NCBI GenBank assembly: GCA_032622095.1
Contig: CP136061.1
Location: forward strand, 186,380,369-186,444,368
Direction of reading: 5' to 3'
From: Siphonodentalium dalli
Lineage: Eukaryota > Mollusca > Scaphopoda > Gadilida > Siphonodentaliidae
Length of the DNA stretch: 64,000 nucleotides
Positions 11,050 through 24,143 of the stretch are shown here, one piece after another; the stretch's first letter is position 1; each line of letters opens with the position of its first letter. Made by a program: the position numbers and the translations under genes. Below the pieces are notes generated by a model. It did not search any database. It saw only the letters and a list, made by a program, of their open reading frames with translations, and was not told the origin of the DNA.

Positions 11050-13870
11050 TGAAGAACACAAGAGCAAATATCTATTTTCATATTGATCAGTGCTTTATCA
11101 TTGGGGGGAGGGGGAGCGACCACATCATCAGATGTATTGTCTCTTTGTTGTATATTTATTTGTTGTATCTATATAATGGCACATAATTATTATGTTTAAA
11201 ATAAAGTAAATTAACCTAAATGTAGCCAGTTGAATTCCTGGTAACTAAGCTGCCAACCCCAGCAAGTAGTATAATAAGATAGTATGGTAGATACCCAAGT
11301 TCCCAATCAGTCCCAATAATTACTGACTGATGAGAAAGAGGGCAGAATTACAAAGCCATTATTTCTTCTGATGTATTTTCTAGAACCATAGGCCCATCAA
11401 CCATGAGAACTGAACATCAAATGCCAATTAAAACAAAAAACCATCAAGCTGAGAGATTTGTGATCTCTTGGGAAGTCTCCAGGTTGATATTAAAAATGTG
11501 GTTAGAATTTCTTTCTCTTTTTTCATTGCCCAAGAGTATGATTGATCAAACATACTAGGGCCCATTCAGGGGCGTTTATTAGTGAGTTGGTATTTTCAAT
11601 TCTGTCAGACATAAATTGAATAAAATTTGTACACTGCTGGCTTTAACGTTATAAATTTGAGACCCAAATTTGCTGCAAGCCGATTACTCATTTGTGGAAG
11701 GACCACCGTTCATCGGAAATAATGTGGAGATGGAAAGACAAAGAAAATACTGACATATCTCTTGAATTATGTTATTAAAATACTTTTTAAAAATAAAACA
11801 GATCGGTCTAAGTTGGTCAAGTTTGTTTCCCCTATAAGACTTGGAAAATGAGGGAACATAGCCCTCATTTGAACCAGTAGATTATATTTCAGTTTTTGAG
11901 CTGTTGAACATCCCTGTTATTGTCTATGTGTAAAAAGGCTAAATATATTTGTGAAAAATTTACACTGATTGAACCTTTTGGAACATTATGAACCCTTAAG
12001 TATATATATACTTCAATGGATTATGTCATTGTGAAGTGAGAAGAATTTTGTGTTAATTGGCCAAAATCTTACTTGTGAATGATCGTAGTGTGGGGATGTT
12101 CAACCCTACAGAGAATATTAGTATAGATCTATTGAATATTGAATATATTGAATATAGAGTTGATGCTTAAAGTCATGTGGAACACTCCACTGGGGCAATT
12201 GGATGAGAATAAAATGATATTGCTCAAAGTACTAATTTTCATAAATACTTACCGGTAATACTTAAAGTAGTAAACAATTATATTGTGCTTATATATGAAA
12301 TATTTACAGTGACTCTCCTTGGAGGAATCAATTCCAGAATTCAGAATTAAGTAAAAATATTTACAATCATGTGTAGATGTTGTGTTTCTGAAAAGGTACG
12401 ATTGACGTGGTTCAAGTTTGAACTTATGGCAATATTAGGTACATAAACTATAAAGTAGAAGGAAATCAAGAACTTGGAGAATGGGTATATATGAATAAAT
12501 TATTCGTAAGGCACTCGGACCGGTTTCGTTGCTAAATGCAACTCGTCAGCAAGAGTGTGATGAGCAAACAAATAGTATCCTTTAATATAGTGTTGCTATG
12601 TAGCCGGTAACTGGCGGCCAGTTTTGTAGCCGGTAGCCTGTTTTTTTATCGGTTTCTTGGCCGGAAGCTAGGTGCCGGTTTCGTAAGTTAAACCAAGGCT
12701 AGGCTTTATACGTCTCCGCTGATATCGACAAAGAACATGTATACACCTTATTACAAATAATACAGGAACGAGAGTACTAAAGTACCAAATCACCCAGATC
12801 CTAAATTGTGATCATAAGTAACACACCTTTCTGTCAGAAACCGGAAAAACATGGGATTTATCTACTACAGACGCTTACCCCTTTTGGCCTCAATAGTCTA
12901 GACTAGAGCGCATTCTCTGCCTTTGTCTTATCTTATGGCAATATTAGCCAATTGCCACTTAATCTTCAAGTTGGCATAGTGTCTGGCTATAGTCACTCAT
13001 CAGTTTGATTCACTAAAATAAGTGCATAAAATTTATGTCTTTAAGTAGATAAATTGCTAATTTCCACTGACTGATCTTGATACCAAAATGTATTGAGATC
13101 CTATTTAAATAGCTGCTGCAGAGACAATGAAATATTTAATATATTTATAATCATTTCAAGATGAGCAAAGAAGGATAACTGTGAAATGTACATGATATAA
13201 AGCAACCCCATCCAGTCAGTCTTCACAACCATAATTGATATACAACATAGGCAACTGTTGTATGATTTGCAGATTAAAAATAAAAAGGAAAATGTAACAA
13301 AGATATTTTAAAGACACTTCTGTGACTTCAATGAGTCTCAGGTAAGTAATAGAAAGGATATCGCTTCAACTAGGAAAAGGAGGGCCCAAATTTTCCTCAT
13401 GGTTCTCTGATGAGCAGGGGCACTGGAAAATGGTGTCGGGTGCTTTATACAATGGCCAGAAAAAATAGATTTTTCTACCCATTTCGGTTGAGGGCCTTTC
13501 CATTGGGAATATTTGCACTATATATAGTGGCTTATAATTGGGAGTATAGACAATATAGTCTTCCCTCTACTGGAAATCTGGAAATAATTAATAACAAACA
13601 CCCAATTATGTTTGGAAACTAGCCATGACGAGCGACTGTCCCGTTTATTGATCGTAATGGCAGACCTGACCACGTTAAGCATAGTTACGTACAGCCCCAG
13701 TAACGACAGCGTCCGCACCGGCCAGAACAAAAACGCCATTCTTATTTTACATTTTTTATATGGTGGAAATCTGTAACCAGTGCCTTTGTGGAGCCCATCT
13801 GCAGGGTGAGAGGCTGGTGCAAGTTGTAAGAACATAGTCTTGCAACCACGTATGCAATCCTGTTCTATGC
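11050..13870. other. Long unassigned non-coding region
   Basis: No convincing exon, element end or tandem array. At 12510-12700 there is a patch with recurring CCGG words (gtagccggtaactggc, gtagccggtagcctg, ttggccggaagctaggtgcc), probably a degenerate tandem or element end. 13610-13750 is richer in CpG than its surroundings but has no open frame of note. Confidence 0.45.
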
Positions 13871-13882
13871 TTCTTTTTATTG

Positions 13883-14189
13883 CCTCGGTGGCTCAATCGG
13901 TTAGGGGTACCACTCCAAGCCGTTTCGCCCTCCAGCGCTGGCGATAAGGGTTCAATCCACATGTTTCCATCGTGGACTTTGTAACTCGAAATCGTTATCT
14001 GGTGGAGTTGCCAGTTACTCGCCGATGGTCGGTGGTTTGCCGCACATGGTTGACGAGTTTATCAGCCATTGAAATCACGGTTAGATTAGTCGCAAGTGTG
14101 CGGATTTCCTCCACCACTAAAACTGGCAATGTCGTGATATGGCCTTAGTGGCTAAAGCGACAATAAACCCCAATCAATCAATCAATCAA
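13883..14189 (+). mobile_element. tRNA-derived SINE with (AATC)n tail and intact target duplication
   Basis: The head carries an A-box-like tggctcaatcggttagggg and a B-box-like ggttcaatcc about 45 bp later, typical of a polymerase III promoter. A body with tttcctccaccactaaaact follows, then a tail of caataaaccccaatc and (AATC)n. The 11-bp direct repeat tctttttattg flanks both ends (13872-13882 and 14190-14200; the last base may be shared with the tail). The body resembles conserved central domains of widespread animal SINEs (possibly MetaSINE), which I have not verified. Confidence 0.9.
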
Positions 14190-14200
14190 TCTTTTTATTG

Positions 14201-17200
14201 TCTGTCAATAAGCAATATTCAGAAGTATGAATATGACCATAAACTTAAAGTTATCTCCGCCTTACCATGAACAATTAGCACATGCTATATTTTGTTTTTT
14301 TCCTTGTAAAATAAAACATTGTGACCAACATGACATGAATACACGAAAGTATATCCTAAATGCATATATATATATATATATATATATGTATACAAGAAAC
14401 CCACACTATAAGTTATAACTATTTAATAAACGTCTGAATCTGGCATGAGAACCTTCTGTGCGCTAAACCTAAACTAGCTTTGCTGAACCCCGTTCAGTTT
14501 TAACAATACAAACAGAAACCAACTATACTCGCACAATGCGATTTATAATGAATCGTTTGTCAAAATTCAAAATACTTATGTCTGAAATTTATATAATCTT
14601 GGCGGATGTTATTTTTGAATAACTCGACATCCGGTCATAGAAACTTATATGTACCATAATTTTTTAACCGAAATTATTGTTAGGAAGTTGACGGGACGAA
14701 CGTTGTGCTAGAAGTGATTCACATTTCTGAACATGTGACCTCCCTTCGCTGTCGCGAAGCCCCATTGGCTGATTAATACCCCGTCATGTGTTCATAACAA
14801 CCATAATTACACCCAATCACGGAAACCCGCCGTTTTCCGTGGTGTCTAATTATGTTAACCCATATCGCCAAGACAAATGTTTTTCTCTATTACTACAAAA
14901 CACAAAAAAACTATTAGGAACAAGCATTTCATTGTGAAACTCAGTGTAATCAAATAGTATAATGTATTTCTTAATTGTTTCTTCAGATTTTATGCAAAAA
15001 TACTTGAATATCATCATATGATGAATGGGACGTCCTATCTATTGTTCAGAAAAAAAGAGACTTTTGGGTCAGAAATTGTGGCTAAACCTGACTATATTTC
15101 ACATTGGGAATAGGGCCCATTTTCGACTCCTGTCATTACCTAAAATAAAACCTGTATTAATGTTCTGAGAGCAATATATCCATTCTGAAAGCCTTATTAA
15201 ATTTATATGAGCAATTTTCAGAAGTGTGTTGTTCCCCGATGCAAATGCTTTACACCTCCTACTGTTCCCCTACATTTCAAAACTTATCGTACTCATCCGA
15301 AAAACCATTCATCAGTGTCGCCACAGCTTCAACCTCTGAATAGCCAAGCCAAGGAGAAGTTTACCTGCTTATTAAAGTTATTTCTTTACTAACTACTCAC
15401 TGACATGTAGTTCCATTTGATAAGTTCAGATAATAATTTCAACAAACGGACATAGCACTTAGAATAATAGAACATTCCAATGTATACTTATAAAACTGAT
15501 GGGAGAAAATATTTGGTAAAGAAAGCGTTAAATCAATCAATCAGGACAAGAAACCTTGTGTCTTCCAATGCAAATATTAACTCCCTCTGGATAATAAAGC
15601 TTACAATCTAGATCCATGCAAATTTCGATCTAATTAACCATCTAGCATGAAACCTAAAGTATAATGAAAGTCCTCATTACCCATACATCAAGTTGATCTT
15701 GGCATGCATCCCATTCTTGTGAGGTTGACCTTTCCTTGTGTAATCATCCAGTGAAGACTTTATAACTGGTTATCAGTTCATCATTGATGTTGCTGAATGA
15801 GTACCTTGTCCCATGTATAGCTTTGTGCTAAGGATTACAGCAAAATCCTGAGATTTGTGATATTACCTACTGCTTTAATGAGCAGGGAAGTTCAATTAGG
15901 CATGTGTAACTTATTTTTCGGCTTGATTCCCTCTGCCATAGTTCTACTGATTCTTGTTATCACAACAAGGCATTAACTGGGCCTGATTATAACCAAAAGG
16001 TTCACATAACCCTTTCATGTCTGACAGATACATCAAAATTAATTAGCTCATTAAGAATCTCTGCCAAAATGGAATTTGGCCACTAAAATTTTCCAAGGTT
16101 GAAAGATATATATCATGGCTCATCAGAAAGATAAAAAATGTTCTCTTTAAAATGCATGAGAAATTTTCTAAATGAACCCCTTCCAGTCCTTCTCATGAGA
16201 TAGGAGCAATCACTTTGATACAATTCAGCACTCAAAGCATCCGTTTATGCAGGCATTCAAACGTACTCCCTCATCTGATGGCTATATCATATCTGAGCTA
16301 AAAACTTTCAGATTAAAAGTCATCGTATGAAGTATAAACACTTCTCTGAAATGTTTGTTCAATTTTCCTTGCTATTTGGAAATCGGTATTGTCGAAACAC
16401 AAAACCAATATGGGAGGAAAATTTTAAATGACTACTAGTGGAATGAATATGTACCATGATTCAGTGGTGGAGAAAAATTAACTTGGAAAAGAAAATGGAA
16501 CAAAATAGTTCTGTGTGATAAATTTTAGAATTATCAATGAATTTGAAACTGTCTGCTGTCAAGATTTAAAAACATTTCTGCAAATGAAAATTACTCTTTA
16601 GTCTTTTACGAGTTTCAAGAAAGCAAAAAATTATTATAGATTTCTATAGTCCCCCGAAATTAATTTTCGGGGGACAAATAGATTCCCATCTGATTTTTTC
16701 AGAGTATTTGGGCAGTAGGGCATATTTTATTTTTATATTTAATTCTTGATAACATACATGGTCATGGTCCTTTCTATAAATTGACGCAGTATCCTACCTT
16801 ATACAATACAAGGTGATCTAAATTAGTGGGTCAGTGCAATTTACTTTGAAGATTAAGGCACAAGAAAAACAGTTAAATTACATCAACCGTCATGAAATGA
16901 AAGAAGTAAAAGAATATAAAATGACTTTAAACATGTATGTAGGGAAAGGGGGCAAATAAAGTATTCAAGTCAGAGGAAGGGAACAGAGCAATATGACATC
17001 CAAAGATTGGTCTGGAGGTGTACAATTTTCAATTTTATTCTGGGAAGGCCCCTGGACTTTTTACATTAATAATAGTAGGTGTACAGTAATTAAGCTACCT
17101 AAATGTTACAGTATCAATGAGTATAGACTCATTGACTCAAGTTTATAAAATACTGGTTTTGGAGTGTCATTTGATTGGATGAAAGAGGGTTAAACGTAAC

Positions 17201-17204
17201 CTAC
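14201..17204. other. Unassigned intronic-looking region
   Basis: Contains an (AT)n microsatellite at about 14363-14387 (preceded and followed by TATATA/TATGTA steps), a CpG-richer patch at 14600-14860, and a family C hairpin end at 16647-16676. No supported gene. The 61-codon frame at 15207-15392 (with CVVPRCKCF) is too short to call. Confidence 0.45.
16647..16676. repeat. Family C terminal hairpin, solitary
   Basis: tagtcccccgaaa and tttcgggggac form an inverted repeat around ttaat. The same hairpin ends the family C array near 18728-18765 and recurs near 56450-56480. No monomers lie next to it. Confidence 0.7.
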
Positions 17205-17250
17205 CTTGTTGATTCATGTTGTTTGTCTCACAGTCCAGAGATGATGAGTC
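17205..17250 (-). CDS. Internal exon, 46 nt, acidic/Asn-rich peptide
   Basis: Acceptor attctcgttaacctttacag and donor CAAG|GTAGGT on the minus strand enclose 46 nt. Only one of three frames is open: DSSSLDCETNNMNQQ plus one base. It starts in phase 0, exactly as needed after 20966-21011. The composition resembles the Ser/Asn/Asp-rich large exon. Confidence 0.5.
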
Positions 17251-17999
17251 CTGTAAAGGTTAACGAGAATAAGCTAATTAACAAAATTCATCAAAAAACA
17301 CCACTTTTATAAAACTGAGCAGTCCTCCTTCAATACAGTGTGAACATATCCTTCAGTGCCGCCTGGCACTCAAAGCCGCCAGACTCCCAATGCTCAAGGC
17401 ACTACTCTAATCGCCATAAAAATGTCACAATATGGCACAAAGTTTGTCCAATAAAACATTGCCAAATTACCAACCAGCTGGAATATATTGCTTCCTGTTT
17501 TGAGGTGAGTGTTATATGTCTACCCTGGACATGCAGAAAGGTGGATCTGAGGAAGATTGAATGTGAAGATAATGAGGCACCATGATGAAGCTAGGGTAGT
17601 GGTAGAAATCAGCTAGTAATGTTCTGATCAATTGTCAGTCTATCTGTTCACTTCCTGCTGTGTGGTGTGGATTCAAATGTTTAATCAGTAAGATTTGGAG
17701 AATCTTGATTAGGGGTTGTTTCTGTGCTAAATCAAAGGTTCTGTTTGTCTAAGAATGACATGAATTCTCTAGATCAGATCAGTTTATTCATAACTAAATA
17801 TAAGTTTCTGCTCTGTATTTGTTCAGCCCAGGTATAGCTAGGTGCACATGTTAGGAGAAACACAATTAACTTTTATGCTAAATAATTATATAAAGGTAGA
17901 AGATTAAAGTCAGAAACAGGGATATATCCAAGAATATTTTGGGGCAACCAATTCTGTTATAGGGTTGTCTCAAAATAAAATAAAAGCTCAGCCGACCAC
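17251..17999. other. Unassigned stretch
   Basis: Contains a plus-strand frame at 17340-17585 that lacks convincing start context and overlaps a tempting but weak donor (gaggtgagtg at 17500). No element structure was found. Confidence 0.4.
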
Positions 18000-18775
18000 A
18001 GTGTCCCCCGAAAATGTGGCAAGTCGACACCGCTTTGTTAAAGAAATTTAAAAAAATGTTGAAATCTTCTAAGTCGAAAGGGTTAATTATTCCATAAGGA
18101 AATAATTTTTCCGTCATCTATATACATGTTTGCACATCTCCAATATATGGGTAACAATACTCTGAAGTTTCAAATATCTACGATCAAAACTGTAGGAGGA
18201 GTTGATTACACCATGAAGGTACACTCATATAGAAAATTACAAAATATGTTCTTCAAAGTCGAAAGGCCCATAACTCCAGATGGGAAAAATTATTGGATCA
18301 AACTCAAATTCGAACTTGACCTGTATTTTCATATGAACGACCCACAAAAAAAACAGAATTTCCAATTAAACAATCCAAACTTGAGTTATCATCCGGAAAC
18401 CAAAGAAAAAACAAGAAAAATTGAATTTTCAAAGTTGAAAAAAGTCCATAACTCTAGGAAAAATCATCGGATCAAATTCGAACTCAACCTGTATCTTGAT
18501 ATGACTGCTCCACATAAAAACGGTATTGCAATTAAAGGATCCAAACTTGAGATATCATCCGGAAACTGAAAAAGTGAGAAAAAAGGGAAATAACTCCATA
18601 AAAGAACATCGGATCAAACCCAGAATTGCAGAGCACCTGTGTTCTTGGTTGAGACACCTACATATCAAGTTTCAATCAAATCGGATGATCATTACTGGAG
18701 TTATAATTCCGGATGGAAGGCTGATTCCAATAGTCCCCCAAAAATAAAATTTTCGGGGGACAATTAGATGTGAGA
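18000..18775 (+). repeat. Repeat family C array with terminal hairpin
   Basis: A monomer of about 150-160 bp carries phrases aagtcgaaaggcccataact, aattcgaacttgacctgta, gttatcatccggaaac and gaaaaatcatcggatcaaa. The array ends ccggatggaaggctgattcc then agtcccccaaaaataaa / ttttcgggggac. The 147-codon open frame at 18126-18569 translates the repeat and is not a gene. Confidence 0.75.
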
Positions 18776-18844
18776 CTGTCCCAAGGGGACTAAAGATAAC
18801 CCTGCAGTGAAATTTGGCTACATATTGAGGGTAGCCATAAGAAC

Positions 18845-19678
18845 TAGGGGTGTAATGATATGGGTATGGAGTGTATTGATGGTATCGTGATACAGAGGCC
18901 ATGATACGATATGTATCGCGATGTTACTTACCTAATATTATGGTGATGTTGTGGAGTCTTCATTTTATACATTTGTATATACACTGATATTTAGCGACGA
19001 CAATAGGTGTGTGGCTACAGGTGCATGAACTCGCCAGAATTTGTGTACTATATTCTCACAAAAAATACTTGTTATTAAATGTAAATATGTATAAACGGAA
19101 ATAAAATTAATAAAAACCTCCTTGATGTATCTACTATGATACTATCTTTGATAAATCTTTGCGAGCCGTTTCAGGCACGGGGATTCATGATGTATTGTCA
19201 GTGTGTATATATTTGAGCTCCTTAGAATTGCGAAACAAATGATTGCTAGTGTCCTAAATAGTCCATATTTCTCTAGTTGAATTCCTGGAAAACTTTGTCA
19301 GTTTGAATGATTCCAGGAAGTCAAACTACCCGGATGTCAACACTGTGAATATTAATATTACTGTTGGCATTTGATTCCTCTGATGAATACCTCTTTGAAG
19401 AGTGAATGTCTATACATGTGCTTCTGAGTATACAGACTGCAAGAAACCTGAGACAGGGCACAATTACGAGGAAATTAGTCAAATTAATTAAGGTATAGAA
19501 CACTCAATTTATTAGATTGGGAGATGTTTGTTACATCCTATGTTATTTTACCATTCTGTGAGGCATCACTGAAGGAGGGAATGGTCCATATCAATGACTG
19601 ATGATATGGTGACCCTGTGACGATGATCGTATCACCGACATGCGAATCCCAATACATCGATGTATCATTACACCCCTA
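18845..19678. mobile_element. Non-autonomous hAT-like element, 834 bp
   Basis: Ends are TAGGGGTGTAATGATA at the left and TATCATTACACCCCTA at the right, a perfect 16-bp inverted repeat of hAT type. Flanking octamers (ataagaac, ataaatga) share only their first four bases in register, so the target duplication is decayed or the call of its limits is off. Subterminal DNA is rich in tatcg/cgata words. There is no transposase. Confidence 0.75.
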
Positions 19679-19699
19679 ATAAATGAATGCGTTTGGTTT

Positions 19700-19992
19700 T
19701 CAACAAAAAAAAACATAACAATTATGCATTTTGCAAAATTCTGCATTTTGCAAACAAATTCTGCATATAAGTTAAAAAAAAAAGTGGATAACTGCACTAT
19801 AAAAAAAATGTCTGATCACATAGTCGCTCTTAATCGCACTACACAGGTTCCCATGGTACTATACTAGATTAATAGATCTGTGCAAAGTTTCAAACAAATT
19901 GACTGAAAAATGTAGGAATACAAGCTTGGACACGGACAGATGGACAAGCTGATTCCTATATACCCCCCATAACTTTGTTACGGGGGTATAAT
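19700..19992 (+). repeat. Family B copy with terminal hairpin
   Basis: Phrases cacaggttcccatggtact, atctgtgcaaagtttcaaac and tgtaggaatacaagcttgg are followed by ggacagatggacaagctgat and the hairpin tatacccccc...cgggggtata. Confidence 0.75.
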
Positions 19993-20965
19993 TGTGGGGA
20001 AGTAATAATATTAATGATAATAATGAATTCAGAAATCCTTATTTGATGTCCCAATGACTCATGTTTATCATTTCTAGATATCTTATATATTCAAAATAAA
20101 TTGATGATGTGCAAGTATAGAAAAAAGCACAAAAGAGTTACTTTACATAGTTAAAATTCTGGTAGATTTGAGTTCCAGGCTTCAAGTAATTTTCTAGCCA
20201 CAGATTTTCTATATATTGATGAATACATACTTTTCCTCCTATTTTATGGCACAAATAATCAGCAAAACTGTATGATTATCAACTAATCTAATATAGAAAT
20301 TATAATGTGGGCATTTCATGAGTACAAATTCTGAAACTCAGAGAGTCTCAATATCAGGTGTAAAATGCCCAACATTGCGAATGAGCCTTGAAGAGCTATT
20401 ATAAAAGTTTATTATTTCCATCATGTGATTTAGCTGTGTTAAAATAGAACCATTTAAGAATCACATTCTTTTCTGTTTCATAAAGAAGAAAGCACAAGTG
20501 TTGTCAAATAGGAATTATGTCAGTATTGCCAGCAAAATATTATCTACCAACAATTACCATCTAGTTCCCAGGGTAGAAAATTGGCACTAGGTGTAAGAGG
20601 GCAATCATCAAGGGATACCCGCAATTACTATAGGATCTATTCTATATCATTCATGCTGGCTATTAACACCCCAGCTGCCTCTCACACTCCAAGTAGTTAC
20701 TGGTATAAAATACTGAGAATATTTACCTGAAACCACGTCATAATGGTGTTGACATTTATTTGTGCTTTGTGGAAAGCTCATCTAGTGACCATTACATATT
20801 TATATAATAGTGATACAGCAACACTGGCTGGTAAGAAGTCTTATTTCCCTCCCCATGCAAGACTTCATATCAAGTAAAAAATGGCCACTTGTCTGAGTAA
20901 TAAACTCAAACCATCACGGGATATCTGATCAAAAGTCTAAAATCCACGATGTGGATACTACTTAC
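19993..20965. other. Unassigned stretch left of the 20966 exon
   Basis: AT-rich, no element ends detected. A weak exon-like segment at 20727-20781 on the minus strand was rejected on phase. Confidence 0.4.
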
Positions 20966-21011
20966 TTCTGCAGAGGATTTCACTAACTTCCCTTTTCTTC
21001 TTCTGTTTGAG
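20966..21011 (-). CDS. Internal exon, 46 nt, basic peptide
   Basis: Minus-strand acceptor ggtaattctgttccag and donor GTAAGT are both strong. In the frame demanded by the 44133-44877 exon (one leading base) it reads SNRRRKGKLVKSSAE, a Lys/Arg-rich segment, and ends in phase 0. A second open frame (LKQKKKREVSEILCR) exists, so the frame choice rests on continuity with the neighbouring exon. Other exons could lie in the 23-kb intron upstream. Confidence 0.5.
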
Positions 21012-21907
21012 CTGGAACAGAATTACCACAATGGAATTAGTACTTACTAAATGTATCTGCTTATGGTTTTGTTAATATGGTGGTTATTTATCTGTGCTTA
21101 TGGCGGTTAACATCTGTGATAAATTTCAAAACGATTGAAGGAAAAGCTCAAACAAACCTATGCATATCACAAAATAGTCACACAAAAAAAAGAAGGTTAA
21201 TGATTTTGTTAAAATAAATCCGAACAATCAGGAACAATCTCATAAAGTTTGTAGGTAAGGCCAAAAAAAAAGAAGATTTGAGTCTTTTCTTTTAATTAAT
21301 GAGGGAGGAAGAACTTTATTTTTATTTTTTGTGTGCACATCGTAAGCATGGATTATGTCATCTTCCCGTGTCTATAAATTGACATATCTCCATTATAACA
21401 TGTGATCCTAAATTTCCTCCAGTGCCTTTTAATTTGTTCTGGAGTTACAATTAGTACACCAGACAATAATGATCAGCAAATTATTTTTTTCAATGTAGTG
21501 ATCTACTTAATTTAATGGTCTATATCACTATATATACAGGGTTTCTGCTGCTACGGCAGGCTGGCCATCCAGCGGCCTATTTCCCTCCCCAACCTTGACT
21601 TAATATCTATAGCCACAACCCCTTTTTTACACAGGATGAGTGATCACCGACATGGATAATTAACAGATTGCAAGAAATCCCACACTTGGTGCCTGAATAA
21701 GACATGATCAGTGCACAGGTGTCTACATATACACCATCCTGGGTAATGCTTTGTCGGGGATTGTTTAGTAGTAATCAGCCTCTCGCATCTTAATTTACCG
21801 TAGATTTCTGTCTATATTAGTCCCAACTTTCTGACCAACTATTTCCCCTCAAAATGCGCAATATACATCAGTAAGTCATTTAGGGGGCTGAATTCTGAGC
21901 TACAACC

Positions 21908-21973
21908 ATGAACACAGGTCAGTTAAGGGCAGTCGCTGCGATGAACATTGCAGACCTTTTACCTCAAAACAAG
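21908..21973 (+). CDS. Possible first coding exon of a plus-strand gene
   Basis: An ATG opens 22 codons (MNTGQLRAVAAMNIADLLPQNK) that end exactly at donor AAG|GTATGT. Upstream sequence is free of nearby in-frame ATGs. A possible next exon at 22469-22515 has acceptor tttctcccaacag, 15 open codons starting GAGFMYFAIR, and donor GTAAAA. The family is not recognised. It would be nested in an intron of the minus-strand gene. Chance occurrence cannot be excluded. Confidence 0.3.
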
Positions 21974-22989
21974 GTATGTATCAAAGAAATGTTTTATTAA
22001 AAATAAAACATTTAAAATACTAATAGTTAATATCAGTTTATTTAATCCCTATGCAATGAATATAAAATTATCCATTAAACGAATCCAGCATGATGTCATC
22101 TCCGTCTGAGTAATGGCTTTTGATTTTACAACAAATTGTTTTGATTGGTACTGTGAACAATATACAAAGAAAGCAGGCATGCAGAACATATGTATAGCTC
22201 TGCTCATGACGTAACACTTGTTACTGAGTGTGAAATGTGTCTTTTGCCAACCACAGTAGTTCGTTTGATGTCAGTTTTTAATATTGCTACTGTTATAAAA
22301 GTCATTGTGGGGCTTTTAACATGCTTTTAGTTCATTAACTTGAGATCAGAGAAAGACAATCTGTTTTAATTTCGTTTCTATACGAAGCTTAAATGTTCCT
22401 GCACGTTATCTCAAGTGCAAGGAAATGGCTACTTTTCAGTGATAAACATCCAAATTTTCTCCCAACAGGGCGCCGGGTTCATGTATTTTGCAATACGTAT
22501 CCCATGGATATGTTGGTAAAAACATACCAAAATATTTTTTTGTTTTTTGTTTTTTTGGTCATAATATAAAAACTCAAATCAAAATAAAATGTTCAAATGA
22601 TATTTTTTATTTGGCCCAACATCTCCTCCATGTTTTAAAAAATCAACCAGAAAATGAAGGAATAAAATAAAATGTTGAACAAATTTGCATCTGATTCTCC
22701 CGAAAGCAAGATTAAGTGCTCAGCTCAAAAATCCAAATTAACGCTCCTAAATTACTATTTCTTTGGCTTCAGGGGTAAAAAATATTTGATTCGAGTTGAG
22801 GAACCCAGCTCAGGGTGATCAGATATTGATTTTGAAATTTGTTATTTCCCCAGATATGTAATTTTTGGCGGCCTGGCAAATATTCATCAAGCCGACAGTC
22901 TCGGACCAAATTGCGGATGAAGATGGATAACTCTAACTCTAAGTGGCTTTGGTGTTAGATATTTGACAATCCGGAAAATTTAAATGAAC

Positions 22990-23300
22990 AAAATGTTGAT
23001 AAATAACACTGTTGGTGAAATATTAATAGGCCAGGCAAAATGGACATAGGTGTCGCCTCGAGAGGGAATTTATGGGACCTACATTTTTGGTTAGTGTAAA
23101 TACTTAACTTTCGGAATCCGTTTGTATGATTTGTCAGGTAGACAGAATTTTTACTCACCGTGTCAACGCAAAACATTGTCTTTCATTTCTTATCAATCCT
23201 AAAGTAAGACCGCTATGCCACATTGTTTTATACCTTGAGAAGCTACTACCAATTATCTATACCGTAAACCAACAGGGTGACTTTGCCATATCACTGAGAA
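22990..23300 (+). repeat. Dispersed repeat family F, copy 1
   Basis: Protein-level translation gives NAKHCLSFLINPKVRPL. The other strand of 29826-30185 gives HAKRCLSFLINPKMRWL, so the two are clear copies. A further copy is split into 33190-33235, 38772-38870 and 42655-42785. It may descend from a coding element, but no domain is recognisable. Confidence 0.65.
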
Positions 23301-24143
23301 AAAAATAAGAATTAACAGCTCAGCACCAATAACTAGATAGCAAAATGTTTCATATGTACTAATGATTTTACAAGTTCAGATTGTATTACATGTGCCACAA
23401 AAATTGATGTATACAAATTCTGAAGGTCATGGTCACCACGCGACCTTTTTAGAACATTTTGGCAAATTTTCTACATAAATTTGTAGGGTTTCTTCAACAC
23501 CAGCAATGATACACACCTGAGGGAAAGTTCATATTTATTGCTATTTGGTCATGTTTCCATGAATATATTGACTTTTTCCTGGTATTAGATTATTTAATTG
23601 TAATTTTGAAAAAAAAAAAATTCCATGTGAGAATTGAAATCACTCAGGGTCACTTTGCTATAGTTGAAAAGTAACCCCGCATTAAATTAGAACATATATT
23701 TATATAGAATCTATCACTTTACTTCAGTTAATACTGTTTTTAGTATGAAAACTTGCATCTTCATGTATAAATATTTAGCATGCTATTTCATAATAAGCCT
23801 TATTGAATAAAAACTGCAAAAAGCTGTTTCGAACCAATAGAACACATGTACTTGTACCATTTTAGAATCATAGGTTTTATTCAGCCATGACTGTGGTGAA
23901 AACTAAGTTAATAAGGCATTATCAAGCTGAAAAATCTTCTCATTGCTTGGTAAACCTGTTGTTATGTGATTTCGGTCATTGGGCACCAGTCAATTTTGTA
24001 TTTCTAATACAGGTGAGGGAGGTGGTATATCTTATACCACAAAAAAACATTTCGGTCACCCACCTCCACACAAAACATTTCTCTCTGATGTGTAATCCCA
24101 CCACTTCTCAAAGTTAATTCACGTGTGTGCTGGTCACATACTA

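Larger units (their letters stand above)
21012..24140. other. Unassigned region with one dispersed repeat fragment
   Basis: Most of it is plain AT-rich DNA. 22990-23300 carries a repeat also seen at 29880-30260 and 42660-42785: for example, the phrase aggtgtcgcctcgagaggga at about 23048 is the inverse of that near 42755. The phrase cagggtgactttgcca at about 23274 also recurs near 23647 and 27509-27550. Confidence 0.5.

Noticed and set aside
13883-13960. A functional tRNA gene at the SINE head
   Set aside because: Only the A and B boxes are kept; the acceptor stem and 3' end do not form, and the unit continues into SINE body and tail.
15207-15392. 61-codon frame with CVVPRCKCF resembling the start of a THAP finger
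   Set aside because: The spacing of Cys and the missing downstream Trp, Cys and His do not fit a THAP domain; too short.
18126-18569. 147-codon open frame on the plus strand
   Set aside because: It translates family C monomers, with the same peptide pattern repeating, and has no domain; it is a by-product of the repeat.
20727-20781. Exon-like segment (MSFPQSTNKCQHHYDVVS) on the minus strand with donor GTAAAT
   Set aside because: The acceptor lacks a pyrimidine tract, and including it would put the 17205-17250 exon in a frame with a stop.
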